From Sulfitobacter sp. HGT1 (GTDB lineage: Bacteria > Pseudomonadota > Alphaproteobacteria > Rhodobacterales > Rhodobacteraceae): a DNA stretch of 64,000 bases. The first letter of the stretch is position 1. Every line of letters begins with the position of its first letter. This document shows, piece after piece, positions 1 to 7,138 of this stretch. The stretch spans positions 124,001-188,000 of the forward strand of contig NZ_BLWI01000012.1 in NCBI RefSeq assembly GCF_013282155.1. Direction: 5' to 3'. Under the pieces are notes generated by a model. That model had not been told where the DNA came from. It saw only the letters and a program-made list of their open reading frames with translations, and searched no databases. The position numbers and the translations under genes are program-made.

Positions 1-907
1 CAACGCTGTGCTGAATGCCAATGGCGTCGCCCCCGTCAGACCGGTCCACCCGAACCGAAATCGCCGGGTCCTGCCCCACGAAATACCCGACCTCGCGGTC
101 TGATCCCTTTTCGATCACGCGGGCCACATCGCCCACGGTCAGCGAAGACCCGTCCGCGTTTGTGCGCAACACGACACCGGAAATCGCCTCGGCTGTGCGT
201 TTGGCGGTGCCGGTGCGAACCCGCGCATTCGCGCCCGTCACATCCCCCGCAGGGTCGGCATCAACCTCGGCCGCGATAACGCTGGCGATTTCCGCCATTG
301 AGATGTCATAGCTGATCAACTTGTTCGACGGCACCTCAATCAGGGTTTGCGGCGATGCCACACCCTGGATCGTGCTGCGCGTCACCCCCGCCGCGAACAG
401 GCGTGTGACAAATTCATCGGCGAAACGCCCCAGTTGTTCGGGGCTGATCGGGCCGGTGATCACAACATCGGTCACCCGGTCCCGCCAGATGCCACGGCGC
501 ACAACGGGGTCTTCGGCGTCTTCGGGCAAGGTCGTGATCGCATCAACAGCCGTCTGCACATCGGCGGCGGCGCGCGCCATGTCCCAACCGGGTTCGAAAT
601 CCAGCGTGATCGTCCCGCCCCCCTCGCGCGACGCCGCAGCAGAGCTTTCGACCCCTTCGACCGTCAGCAGCGCGGGTTCCAGCACCTGAACGATGGCACT
701 GTCCACATCTTCGGCACCTGCCCCGCTCCAGACGGTGGACACGGTGACATTGTCGATGATCACATCGGGAAAGAACTGCGCCCGCATGTTCGGCGCGGCA
801 ACGGCACCGCACACCAAAAGCACAACCAGCAAAAGATTGGCTGCGGTTTTGTGACGAACGAAATAGGACAGGATGCCCCCGGTGGTACGCGACACGCTGC
901 GGGCCAT
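1..907 (-). CDS. RND efflux transporter permease, N-terminal part (cut by window edge)
   Basis: The leftward reading frame opens with ATG at 907 and runs off the left edge, giving about 302 residues of a protein that is normally over 1000. It has the N-terminal pattern of AcrB/MexB-type inner-membrane pumps: a short cytoplasmic start, a first membrane helix (about residues 23-40), then NMRAQFFPDV and a porter-domain opening matching the family. The start lies 3 bases after the stop of the membrane-fusion gene at 911-2359, so the two form one operon. RND permeases use the proton gradient to expel hydrophobic compounds through a periplasmic adaptor. The substrate cannot be told. Whether the rest is intact cannot be seen. 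Confidence 0.9.
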   Translation of the reverse strand, partial: MARSVSRTTGGILSYFVRHKTAANLLLVVLLVCGAVAAPNMRAQFFPDVIIDNVTVSTVWSGAGAEDVDSAIVQVLEPALLTVEGVESSAAASREGGGTITLDFEPGWDMARAAADVQTAVDAITTLPEDAEDPVVRRGIWRDRVTDVVITGPISPEQLGRFADEFVTRLFAAGVTRSTIQGVASPQTLIEVPSNKLISYDISMAEIASVIAAEVDADPAGDVTGANARVRTGTAKRTAEAISGVVLRTNADGSSLTVGDVARVIEKGSDREVGYFVGQDPAISVRVDRSDGGDAIGIQHSV

Positions 908-910
908 CGT

Positions 911-2359
911 CTATCCCCCTATCCGGCTTTCAAGACGCTCGATCATTTGCGCGGGCACTTGCGGTTCTGCCAGTTGCGCCAGCACCCGTGCCTTGGCGGC
1001 CTCGGGCATACGTGTATTGGCCTCGACAAAGGCCACCAGCTTGGCGCGGCGTTCTTCGGTCAGCTCGATCATCGCGGGTTCTTCGGGGGCCGCGCCGGGG
1101 CGCAAGGGTTTCACGGCAATGCCAGCCCCCAGCAAGGGCGAACGGGCTTCGACAACCTCGCGGCCTGCGATTTCACCGCGCACCAGAACTTCGTCGCCGA
1201 CACGGCGCATGACCTCGACGTTCACGGCCTCAAGCCGGTTCTCGCCGTCCAGCACCAAGACGCGCGCCTGCGCATCCAGGGCCGAACTGGGCAAGCGGAT
1301 GACGTTTTGCAGTTCAGGCTCACGGATACGCACGGTCACAAAATCCCCCGGCTTGAACCCCGGTGCCTGCGTCAAGGATGCAAAGATCAACCGCCCGCTC
1401 GCACCTTCGCCCGCTGCCGCACTGGCGCGGGTGATCTTGCCCGTCGCCTCAAGGTCTAGGCCCGCCACATCCAACGTCGCCGTGACATCCGCCTTGATCA
1501 GTTGCCCTTCAGCATCAATCAGACGGACATATTGCGCCGTCGACACGCGAAACGACACCTCAAGATCGTTGGGGTCGATCAGCTCTGCCAGACGTTCATT
1601 GGCCGACACCAACCGCCCCTCAACAACCGAAACGCTGCTTAACGTGCCCGAAAACGGCGCGGCAATCGTTGTTTCATCCAGCCGCCGCTGTGCATCCTCC
1701 AGCGCAATCTGGCTGCGCGACAATAGGCTGGCGGCCTGATCTATCCGCGCCTCGGTCTGCGTGACCACCTGACGGCGTGCCAACACGGCCTGCCGCGCAC
1801 TTGACGCCGCAAGCTCTGCCGTTTCCGTCGCTGTCGCCGTCCCGACACCGCGGTCGGCCAGATCGCTTTGACGTTGAAAAGCACGGGTTCGCAAGGCCGC
1901 CTGTTCCTCGGCAGCCGATTGTTCGTCGCGGGCCAGAACCAATGCGCGGGCGGCATCGCGCCCCTCTGCCTCGGCATCCAGAACCGCGCTTTTGGCGCGC
2001 GCCACTTCGGCCAATGCATCCGCGCGGTCCAGCCGGACCAAGACCTGCCCCGCCTCAACCGCGCCGCCATCCTCGAAGCCCGGGGCCAATTCGACCACGC
2101 GCCCGCCAACCGCCGCACGCAATTCAAGCGTCCGCCGACTTTGGATCGCCCCGAAGCTTTCCAAAACCGGTGTTTCGGTGCCTGGGCTGGCCTCGACGAC
2201 GTTGACAGAAAAAATCCGCTCGCGCGGGGCCTGCGGGGGCGGCGCATCAGCCATCCGCTTTTGCACGGCACCGCCGATCATATCAGCCGCAAATACCAAA
2301 AGACCCAAGGCCGTGGCTGCCAGAAACAGCCCAATCATACTTTGTCTTAGAAAACGCAT
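911..2359 (-). CDS. RND efflux periplasmic adaptor (HlyD/AcrA membrane-fusion family)
   Basis: 482 residues. An N-terminal membrane anchor (about 8-28) is followed by a barrel/lipoyl half (GGRVVELAPGFEDGG), a long Ala/Glu-rich alpha-hairpin (about 110-215), the second lipoyl half (APFSGTLSSVSVVEGRLV) and a beta-barrel with RLPSSALDAQARVLVL. This is the usual adaptor order, bridging the inner-membrane pump to an outer-membrane channel. It is the first gene of a pair with the permease at 1-907. The last 55 residues or so form a charged helical tail (ELTEERRAKLVAFVEANTRM) beyond the normal adaptor core, which is unusual. No TolC-type gene is nearby. Confidence 0.92.
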   Translation of the reverse strand: MRFLRQSMIGLFLAATALGLLVFAADMIGGAVQKRMADAPPPQAPRERIFSVNVVEASPGTETPVLESFGAIQSRRTLELRAAVGGRVVELAPGFEDGGAVEAGQVLVRLDRADALAEVARAKSAVLDAEAEGRDAARALVLARDEQSAAEEQAALRTRAFQRQSDLADRGVGTATATETAELAASSARQAVLARRQVVTQTEARIDQAASLLSRSQIALEDAQRRLDETTIAAPFSGTLSSVSVVEGRLVSANERLAELIDPNDLEVSFRVSTAQYVRLIDAEGQLIKADVTATLDVAGLDLEATGKITRASAAAGEGASGRLIFASLTQAPGFKPGDFVTVRIREPELQNVIRLPSSALDAQARVLVLDGENRLEAVNVEVMRRVGDEVLVRGEIAGREVVEARSPLLGAGIAVKPLRPGAAPEEPAMIELTEERRAKLVAFVEANTRMPEAAKARVLAQLAEPQVPAQMIERLESRIGG

Positions 2360-2385
2360 CTTTGTCCGATCTTAAACCGTTTGGG

Positions 2386-2407
2386 CCAAAGGTAACCCGG
2401 CCTTTGG
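2386..2407. promoter_or_regulatory. 7-bp dyad in the leader of the RND efflux operon
   Basis: ccaaagg and cctttgg are separated by 8 bases, 27 bases upstream of the adaptor start. No T-run follows on either strand, so an operator or leader hairpin is likelier than an intrinsic terminator. No regulator gene adjoins. Confidence 0.3.
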
Positions 2408-2447
2408 AAAAACCAAATCACAGTTATGATACGCACGCACTACGCCT

Positions 2448-2469
2448 TTCCGTCGCAATATTGTCGGAA
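2448..2469. promoter_or_regulatory. Imperfect palindrome upstream of the RND efflux operon
   Basis: TTCCG and CGGAA arms flank a CAATATTG centre, slightly off-centre, about 90-110 bases upstream of the adaptor start and just beyond the moaB stop. The size and position suit a TetR/MarR-type operator, but no such gene is in view. Confidence 0.25.
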
Positions 2470-2483
2470 AAACGCATATTTCG

Positions 2484-3026
2484 CTATTTGCGCCGCAGAT
2501 GTTCATCCAGACGCGGCATGATTTCGACGAAATTGCAGGGCTTGTGGCGGTAATCCAACTGTTTGAGCAGGATTTCATCCCACGCATCCTTGCATGCACC
2601 GGGCGATCCGGGCAGCGCAAAAAGATAGGTACCTTGGGCCACACCGGCCGTCGCGCGACTTTGCACAGCCGAGGTGCCGATCTTTTGCATCGACACAATG
2701 GTAAAGACCGTCCCGAAGGCGTCGATTTCCTTTTCATAGACATCGCGGTGCGCCTCAACCGTGACATCGCGGCCCGTTAATCCTGTGCCGCCGGTGCTGA
2801 TGATCACATCAACGGCATCGTCCGCACACCATGCACGCAGCTGGTCCGCGATCTGGGCGCGCTCGTCACGGATGATTACACGATGCGCCAGATGATGCCC
2901 GGCTTCGGCAATCCGCGCCACCAACACATCGCCCGACCGGTCATCCGCCAGGGCGCGGGTGTCCGAAACCGTCAGCACGGCGATGCGCACGGGGATAAAT
3001 TCTTTGGTCTCGTCAATACGGCTCAT
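2484..3026 (-). CDS. moaB: Molybdenum cofactor biosynthesis protein B
   Basis: 180 residues, the normal MoaB length. The MoCF fold is shown by IAVLTVSDTRALADDRSGD near the N-terminus, the nucleotide/molybdopterin-binding STGGTGLTGRDVT at about 97-109, and FALPGSPGACKDAWDEIL near the end. MoaB/MogA proteins adenylylate molybdopterin before metal insertion. The start overlaps the stop of the LysE gene by four bases (ATGA), so it is co-translated with the glycosylase-LysE genes. moaD and moaE lie about 12 kb away, so Moco genes are scattered here. Confidence 0.93.
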   Translation of the reverse strand: MSRIDETKEFIPVRIAVLTVSDTRALADDRSGDVLVARIAEAGHHLAHRVIIRDERAQIADQLRAWCADDAVDVIISTGGTGLTGRDVTVEAHRDVYEKEIDAFGTVFTIVSMQKIGTSAVQSRATAGVAQGTYLFALPGSPGACKDAWDEILLKQLDYRHKPCNFVEIMPRLDEHLRRK

Positions 3027-3628
3027 GCCCGCTCCAATACTGCAAGTCGCGCCGCAAGGGCCACGAAAATTCCACTGCTGATCCAGCGCAAGGCCTGACC
3101 GCCCCCGGCCAGTTTACGCCCCAACCCACCGGCAAAAATGCCAACCAAGGCGTTGATGACGAAACCACCCAAGGACAAAACCGCGCCAAAGATCAGGAAC
3201 TGTGTCAAAACCGGGCCAGCCTCGGGCACCACAAACTGCGGCACAAAGGCCAGCACGAACAAGATCACCTTGGGGTTGGTCAGGCTCACGATCAGCGCCC
3301 CGCGAAACGCCGATGGCGGCACCGCGCCGGTTTGTTGTTTTGTGCCGCCCCGAAAGGTCTGCGCGGCCAGCCACAGCAAATAGGCAACACCAACCCAGCG
3401 GATCACATCAAAGGCCCAGGGCACGGCAGCCACCAGCGCCCCCAAACCCAGACCCGCAAGCGTGACATGCACCATGCCGCCCAGCGAAATCCCTGCACTT
3501 GCCGCCACCGATGCCTTGGGGCCAAAGCGCATGCCCTGCCCCAGACAAAACATCATATCGGCCCCCGGCGTCAGGTTCAGCGCCAAAGCCGCCGGTACAA
3601 AAGCCAAGAGCGTGAGCGGGTCAACCAT
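3023..3628 (-). CDS. LysE/RhtB family amino acid exporter
   Basis: 201 residues, the family's usual length, almost entirely hydrophobic with about six predicted membrane helices. The N-terminal signature LNLTPGADMMFCLGQGMRFG (about 17-36) and SLTNPKVILFVLAFVPQFV are typical of RhtB/LysE transporters, which export amino acids or their derivatives across the inner membrane. The substrate is unknown. The start lies inside the end of the glycosylase gene (8-base overlap), and the stop overlaps moaB, so the three genes are one transcription unit. Confidence 0.92.
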   Translation of the reverse strand: MVDPLTLLAFVPAALALNLTPGADMMFCLGQGMRFGPKASVAASAGISLGGMVHVTLAGLGLGALVAAVPWAFDVIRWVGVAYLLWLAAQTFRGGTKQQTGAVPPSAFRGALIVSLTNPKVILFVLAFVPQFVVPEAGPVLTQFLIFGAVLSLGGFVINALVGIFAGGLGRKLAGGGQALRWISSGIFVALAARLAVLERA

Positions 3629-4394
3629 CGTTCAACTTTGCCTTCAGCGCCAGCAAATCCGCCCATGCCTCGCGTTTGAACGCAGGGCTGCGCAGCAGAT
3701 AGGCGGGGTGGAACATCGGCAAGGCGGGCAAACCTTGGGCTTGCGTCCACTGCCCGCGCAACCGAGTTATGCCGCGTTTGCCCAGCAGCGCCTGCGCCGA
3801 CCAATTGCCCACAATCACCAAGACCTCGGGCTTGGCCAATGCAATATGCCGCGCCAGAAACGGCTTCATCATCGCGATTTCGTCGGGCTTGGGGTCGCGG
3901 TTCTGCGGCGGGCGCCACGGCAAGACGTTGGTGATGTAAACTGGCGCTGTCTCATGGGTGCGCCCCATGTCGATTGCCGCCAGCATCTTGTCCAGCAACT
4001 GCCCCGCGCGCCCGACAAAGGGCTTGCCTTCGCGGTCCTCGTCACGGCCCGGTGCCTCGCCCACAATCATCACCCGCGCGCCCGGCGTGCCATCGCTGAA
4101 CACCATATTGCGCGCACCCCGCTTGAGCTCGCAATGCTCGAAGGCCTCCATCGCAGCGCGCAATTCTTCCAGCGTTCCGGCCCCGGCGGCGGCACGTTCG
4201 GCTTCGGACACCGCATCAACACCTGCGACCATCGGCACAATGCGCGGCGCGCCCGGTTTGGGGGCCTTGGGCTTTTCGACGGCGGCGGGGACCTCGTAGC
4301 GGTTGACCGGCGCATCACAGATCGCCTCGGTCGCGCCAAGTTCGATCTGCCAATGCAAAAGTGCCAGCGCCTGATGATATTCGACTGATTCCAT
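3621..4394 (-). CDS. Uracil-DNA glycosylase, family 4-like
   Basis: 257 residues. The family-4 uracil-recognition loop GEAPGRDEDREGKPFVGRAG lies at about 112-131, followed by YITNVLPWRPPQNRDPKPDE and the catalytic/intercalation motif MFHPAYLLR near the C-terminus. The enzyme should remove uracil from deaminated DNA. Only two cysteines exist (C26 and C88). The positions that hold the other Fe-S ligands in classic family-4 enzymes read Phe, Trp and Met, so a 4Fe-4S cluster is unlikely. A proline/lysine-rich linker (about 36-55) precedes the core. It is the first gene of the leftward unit and is divergent from pyrB. Confidence 0.88.
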   Translation of the reverse strand: MESVEYHQALALLHWQIELGATEAICDAPVNRYEVPAAVEKPKAPKPGAPRIVPMVAGVDAVSEAERAAAGAGTLEELRAAMEAFEHCELKRGARNMVFSDGTPGARVMIVGEAPGRDEDREGKPFVGRAGQLLDKMLAAIDMGRTHETAPVYITNVLPWRPPQNRDPKPDEIAMMKPFLARHIALAKPEVLVIVGNWSAQALLGKRGITRLRGQWTQAQGLPALPMFHPAYLLRSPAFKREAWADLLALKAKLNDG

Positions 4395-4501
4395 GATCCC
4401 AACTTACGCGCTGCCGCCCGCAATAAAAATCCCAACTTCCAAATGGCCTTAAATCCAATCCGCCCTCACGACCGGATGCCCCGGCCTGCGGGTTTCCCCC
4501 C

Positions 4502-4537
4502 GACTTGCCCAGTGGCTTTCCCAGTGACTTGCCCAGC
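4502..4537. repeat. Three tandem 12-bp units upstream of pyrB
   Basis: Units gacttgcccagt, ggctttcccagt and gacttgcccagc run head to tail, ending 45 bases before the pyrB ATG and about 107 bases upstream of the divergent glycosylase start. The third unit differs from the first at one base. They lie in the only intergenic space between two divergent operons, so a protein-binding array is possible. Confidence 0.6.
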
Positions 4538-4582
4538 CCCGCCCCGCCGCCTATAACGCCACAAATAGCGTGGGGTCGCCTT

Positions 4583-5530
4583 ATGAGTTTCGCACACCGA
4601 CATCTTCTTGGCATCGAACCGCTGTCGCAAGAAGACATTACAACCTTGCTGGATCTGGCCGATACCTATGCCGATCTGAACCGACAGCCCCACAAGCACA
4701 GTGATGCGCTCAAGGGCCTGACGCAGATCAACATGTTCTTTGAGAACTCGACCCGCACACAGGCGAGCTTCGAGATCGCGGGCAAGCGTCTTGGTGCCGA
4801 TGTGATGAACATGGCGATGCAGGCGTCCTCGATCAAAAAGGGTGAAACCCTGATCGACACGGCGATGACGCTGAACGCGATGCACCCCGATTTGCTGGTG
4901 GTGCGCCATCCGCAATCCGGTGCCGTTGATCTGCTGGCCCAAAAGGTAAATTGCGCCGTGTTGAATGCAGGCGACGGGCGGCATGAACACCCGACACAGG
5001 CCTTGCTGGATGCCCTGACGATCCGCCGTGCCAAGGGCCGCCTGCACCGCCTGTCCATCGCCATTTGCGGTGACATCGCCCACAGCCGCGTCGCGCGGTC
5101 CAACATCATGCTGCTTGGCAAGATGGAGAACCGTATCCGCCTGATCGGCCCGCCAACGCTGATGCCCGCCCAGATCGGTGAATTTGGCGTCGAAGTCTTC
5201 GATGATATGGAAGAAGGCCTGAAAGACGTCGACGTGGTGATGATGCTCCGCTTGCAAAAAGAACGCATGGATGGCGGATTTATCCCCAGCGAACGCGAGT
5301 ATTATCACAGATTTGGTCTGGATGCCGAAAAACTGTCCCATGCCAAGCCGGACGCGATTGTCATGCACCCCGGTCCGATGAATCGCGGCGTAGAGATCGA
5401 CGGCACCCTTGCCGACGACATCAACCGCAGCGTTATTCAGGATCAGGTCGAAATGGGTGTGGCCGTGCGCATGGCCGCGATGGACCTTCTGGCGCAAAAC
5501 CTTGCCAACAGCCGCAAGGCCACCGCATGA
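4583..5530 (+). CDS. pyrB: Aspartate carbamoyltransferase catalytic subunit
   Basis: 315 residues from the ATG at 4583. A start at 4505 is possible but would add a Pro/Ser stretch encoded by the 12-bp repeats. Carbamoyl-phosphate binding is shown by [20 protein letters not shown] (about 52-71). [20 protein letters not shown] and [12 protein letters not shown] complete the active site. It condenses carbamoyl phosphate with aspartate, the first committed pyrimidine step. It leads a rightward operon with four small membrane genes, a PyrC homologue and plsY, and its stop overlaps the next start. Together with a degenerate PyrC partner this suggests a class-A ATCase/PyrC' holoenzyme. Confidence 0.96.
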   Translation: MSFAHRHLLGIEPLSQEDITTLLDLADTYADLNRQPHKHSDALKGLTQINMFFENSTRTQASFEIAGKRLGADVMNMAMQASSIKKGETLIDTAMTLNAMHPDLLVVRHPQSGAVDLLAQKVNCAVLNAGDGRHEHPTQALLDALTIRRAKGRLHRLSIAICGDIAHSRVARSNIMLLGKMENRIRLIGPPTLMPAQIGEFGVEVFDDMEEGLKDVDVVMMLRLQKERMDGGFIPSEREYYHRFGLDAEKLSHAKPDAIVMHPGPMNRGVEIDGTLADDINRSVIQDQVEMGVAVRMAAMDLLAQNLANSRKATA

Positions 5531-5967
5531 CGGTCCCGCCCTCCGAAGAACGCGACCTGCTAAGCTGGCGTATTTCACGGCGGGCATTTCTTGCGCGGAC
5601 GTTTGTGTTGATGCTGCTGACGATGCTCGTCTGCTCTCCGATCCTGCCCTATTTCAATGTTCTGACATGGACATTAGCATCGGCCCTGACCGCGTTGTTT
5701 TACATGTGGATATTCGAAGAATTCCAGATCTGGTACAGCAACCGCAAGACCGTTTGGCGTCTGACAAACCGCGCGCTTTATATCAATGAACCCGACACGA
5801 TCGAACCGCTGGAACTGGCGCTGACGGACATCGCCGCAATTGGCAAGCTGTCGGTGTGGTCGATCACCTTGCGTTTACCCAACCGGCAAAGCATCACCCT
5901 ACCGCTGGTGCCAAACATACGCGCCACCAAAGCGCGGATCGCCGCCGCACGCGAGGCCGCATTATGA
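5527..5967 (+). CDS. Small membrane protein with bacterial PH-like domain
   Basis: 146 residues. The start overlaps the pyrB stop (ATGA). Two membrane helices (about 21-41 and 45-65) are followed by a soluble part with [11 protein letters not shown], a pattern typical of bacterial PH-like (bPH2) membrane proteins, and alternating hydrophobic strands up to residue 130. The next gene repeats the same plan with YALTTHRALFF, so the two are probably diverged paralogues. The function is unknown. The position between pyrB and pyrC and the stop/start overlaps show co-translation. It could anchor something at the membrane, but that is a guess. Confidence 0.8.
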   Translation: MTVPPSEERDLLSWRISRRAFLARTFVLMLLTMLVCSPILPYFNVLTWTLASALTALFYMWIFEEFQIWYSNRKTVWRLTNRALYINEPDTIEPLELALTDIAAIGKLSVWSITLRLPNRQSITLPLVPNIRATKARIAAAREAAL

Positions 5968-6479
5968 CCGAGGATTTTTGGCAAAACCTGCTTGAGGACG
6001 GCGAAGAACTGTTATGGACAGGCCGCCCCAAGCCGCGCATTTCAATCCGGAACTTCCAATTGCTGGGCCCGTTTGTCGGGGCAGCGGGGACCGTGATCGC
6101 GGGGGGGCTGTTGCTGACCTATAACAGCCTGCCGGTGTCGCAATCCGTGGTGCTGGCCGTTGTGATCGCGCTGGTTGTCCTGTCGCTGGTCAAAGGGCTG
6201 AACCGCTGGGCCGAATTGACACGCACGCGCTATGCGCTGACCACCCATCGCGCGTTGTTCTTTCGTCTGCAAAAGGGCGAGACCCGCGTCAAAGCGTTTT
6301 CGCGCAGCGCCGAAACCAAACCCGATGTCAAACCGACCAGCCCGCCTTCAGTGTTTTTCATCCGTCAGGAACGCGGTGACAATCCTGCCATCGCGGGACA
6401 TCTTGGGTTTGAATATATCGAGGGTAGCGACAGTTTATGCACTCTGATGGCCACCGCATATAAAGGGGCGAAACAATGA
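5964..6479 (+). CDS. Small membrane protein, bPH-like paralogue of the preceding gene
   Basis: 171 residues from the ATG at 5964, which overlaps the previous stop by four bases. The N-terminal GEELLWTGRPKPR is characteristic of bacterial PH/DUF304-type membrane proteins. Two membrane helices follow (about 31-51 and 57-77), then YALTTHRALFFRLQKGE. The C-terminal part (FIRQERGDNPAIAGHLGFEY) looks soluble. No enzyme motif is visible. Its stop overlaps the next start. A role in the cell envelope is plausible from architecture alone. Confidence 0.8.
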   Translation: MTEDFWQNLLEDGEELLWTGRPKPRISIRNFQLLGPFVGAAGTVIAGGLLLTYNSLPVSQSVVLAVVIALVVLSLVKGLNRWAELTRTRYALTTHRALFFRLQKGETRVKAFSRSAETKPDVKPTSPPSVFFIRQERGDNPAIAGHLGFEYIEGSDSLCTLMATAYKGAKQ

Positions 6480-7012
6480 CCACGCTTACCATCCCCAAAG
6501 GCGAATACGGACAGATCAGGGTATTTGCCGTCAACCGCCCGGTTGATGCCATGGGTGCCGCCGTACAAAGCGACGGCAAAGCGGCGGTGATCCGTGATCT
6601 TGTGGGCTTTGACGTGCCGGACGGGTCTGCCGAATTGTTTGCGGTATCCGATCTGACCGGCGTCGGGCTGCCGCGCTATTTGTCGGACGGGTACACCGTG
6701 ACGCAGGCGCAGATCAGCGCCGACCGCGCCCGGCTTGAGGCCTTGGACGGCTATGTTCTGATGCTGTTTTCCTCCGCCTTTGATGGGGCTGAAACCACGC
6801 TTGATATCGGCCCTGACCTGACGTTGATCGGCACCTATGGCGAAGAACAACCGGCAATGGCCGCACCGCCCCTGACGGCTGAGGCTGCACAACCCTATAC
6901 TGGCGTGCCCAATACGACGCCCAGAAACCCGCCAAGCGGCCGCGCGGGCGGGGCGATGATCGCCCTTGCCTTGATCGTGGCTGTTGGCCTTATCCTATGG
7001 TGGCTGCTGTGA
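6476..7012 (+). CDS. Conserved-looking tail-anchored protein of unknown function
   Basis: 178 residues. A soluble, mixed alpha/beta region of about 125 residues (ITIPKGEYGQIRVFAVNRPV-like opening) is followed by a Pro/Ala-rich linker and a single C-terminal helix (about 158-178, ending GLILWWLL) that finishes at the stop codon. This is a tail-anchor layout with the main domain in the cytoplasm. No family is recognised. Starts and stops overlap on both sides, tying it to the bPH-like genes before it and the 34-residue microprotein after it. Confidence 0.78.
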   Translation: MTTLTIPKGEYGQIRVFAVNRPVDAMGAAVQSDGKAAVIRDLVGFDVPDGSAELFAVSDLTGVGLPRYLSDGYTVTQAQISADRARLEALDGYVLMLFSSAFDGAETTLDIGPDLTLIGTYGEEQPAMAAPPLTAEAAQPYTGVPNTTPRNPPSGRAGGAMIALALIVAVGLILWWLL

Positions 7013-7113
7013 AAGAACCCAAACCTGATCCGAAAATGTCCGGTCGCGTCGCCACCGTCGCCCTGCTCGTCGCCTTTGGTGTCGTGGCAATGATGGTATG
7101 GATCGGCGGTTAA
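7009..7113 (+). CDS. 34-residue single-helix membrane microprotein
   Basis: A GTG at 7009 forms a GTGA overlap with the stop of the previous gene, the same coupling seen at the other junctions here. The product begins MKEPKPDPKMSGR, a charged cytoplasmic lead, then one membrane helix (VATVALLVAFGVVAMMVWIG) ending in GG. An in-frame ATG at 6997 would add four residues. It is short enough to be missed by ordinary gene calling. The function is unknown. Co-translation with three other small membrane genes supports it being real. Confidence 0.6.
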   Translation: MKEPKPDPKMSGRVATVALLVAFGVVAMMVWIGG

Positions 7114-7138
7114 GCCTTTTGTGAAAGATAACAACGTC

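Noticed and set aside
4466..5587. 373-codon leftward frame opposite pyrB
   Set aside because: Antisense shadow of pyrB with biased composition, caused by high third-position GC.
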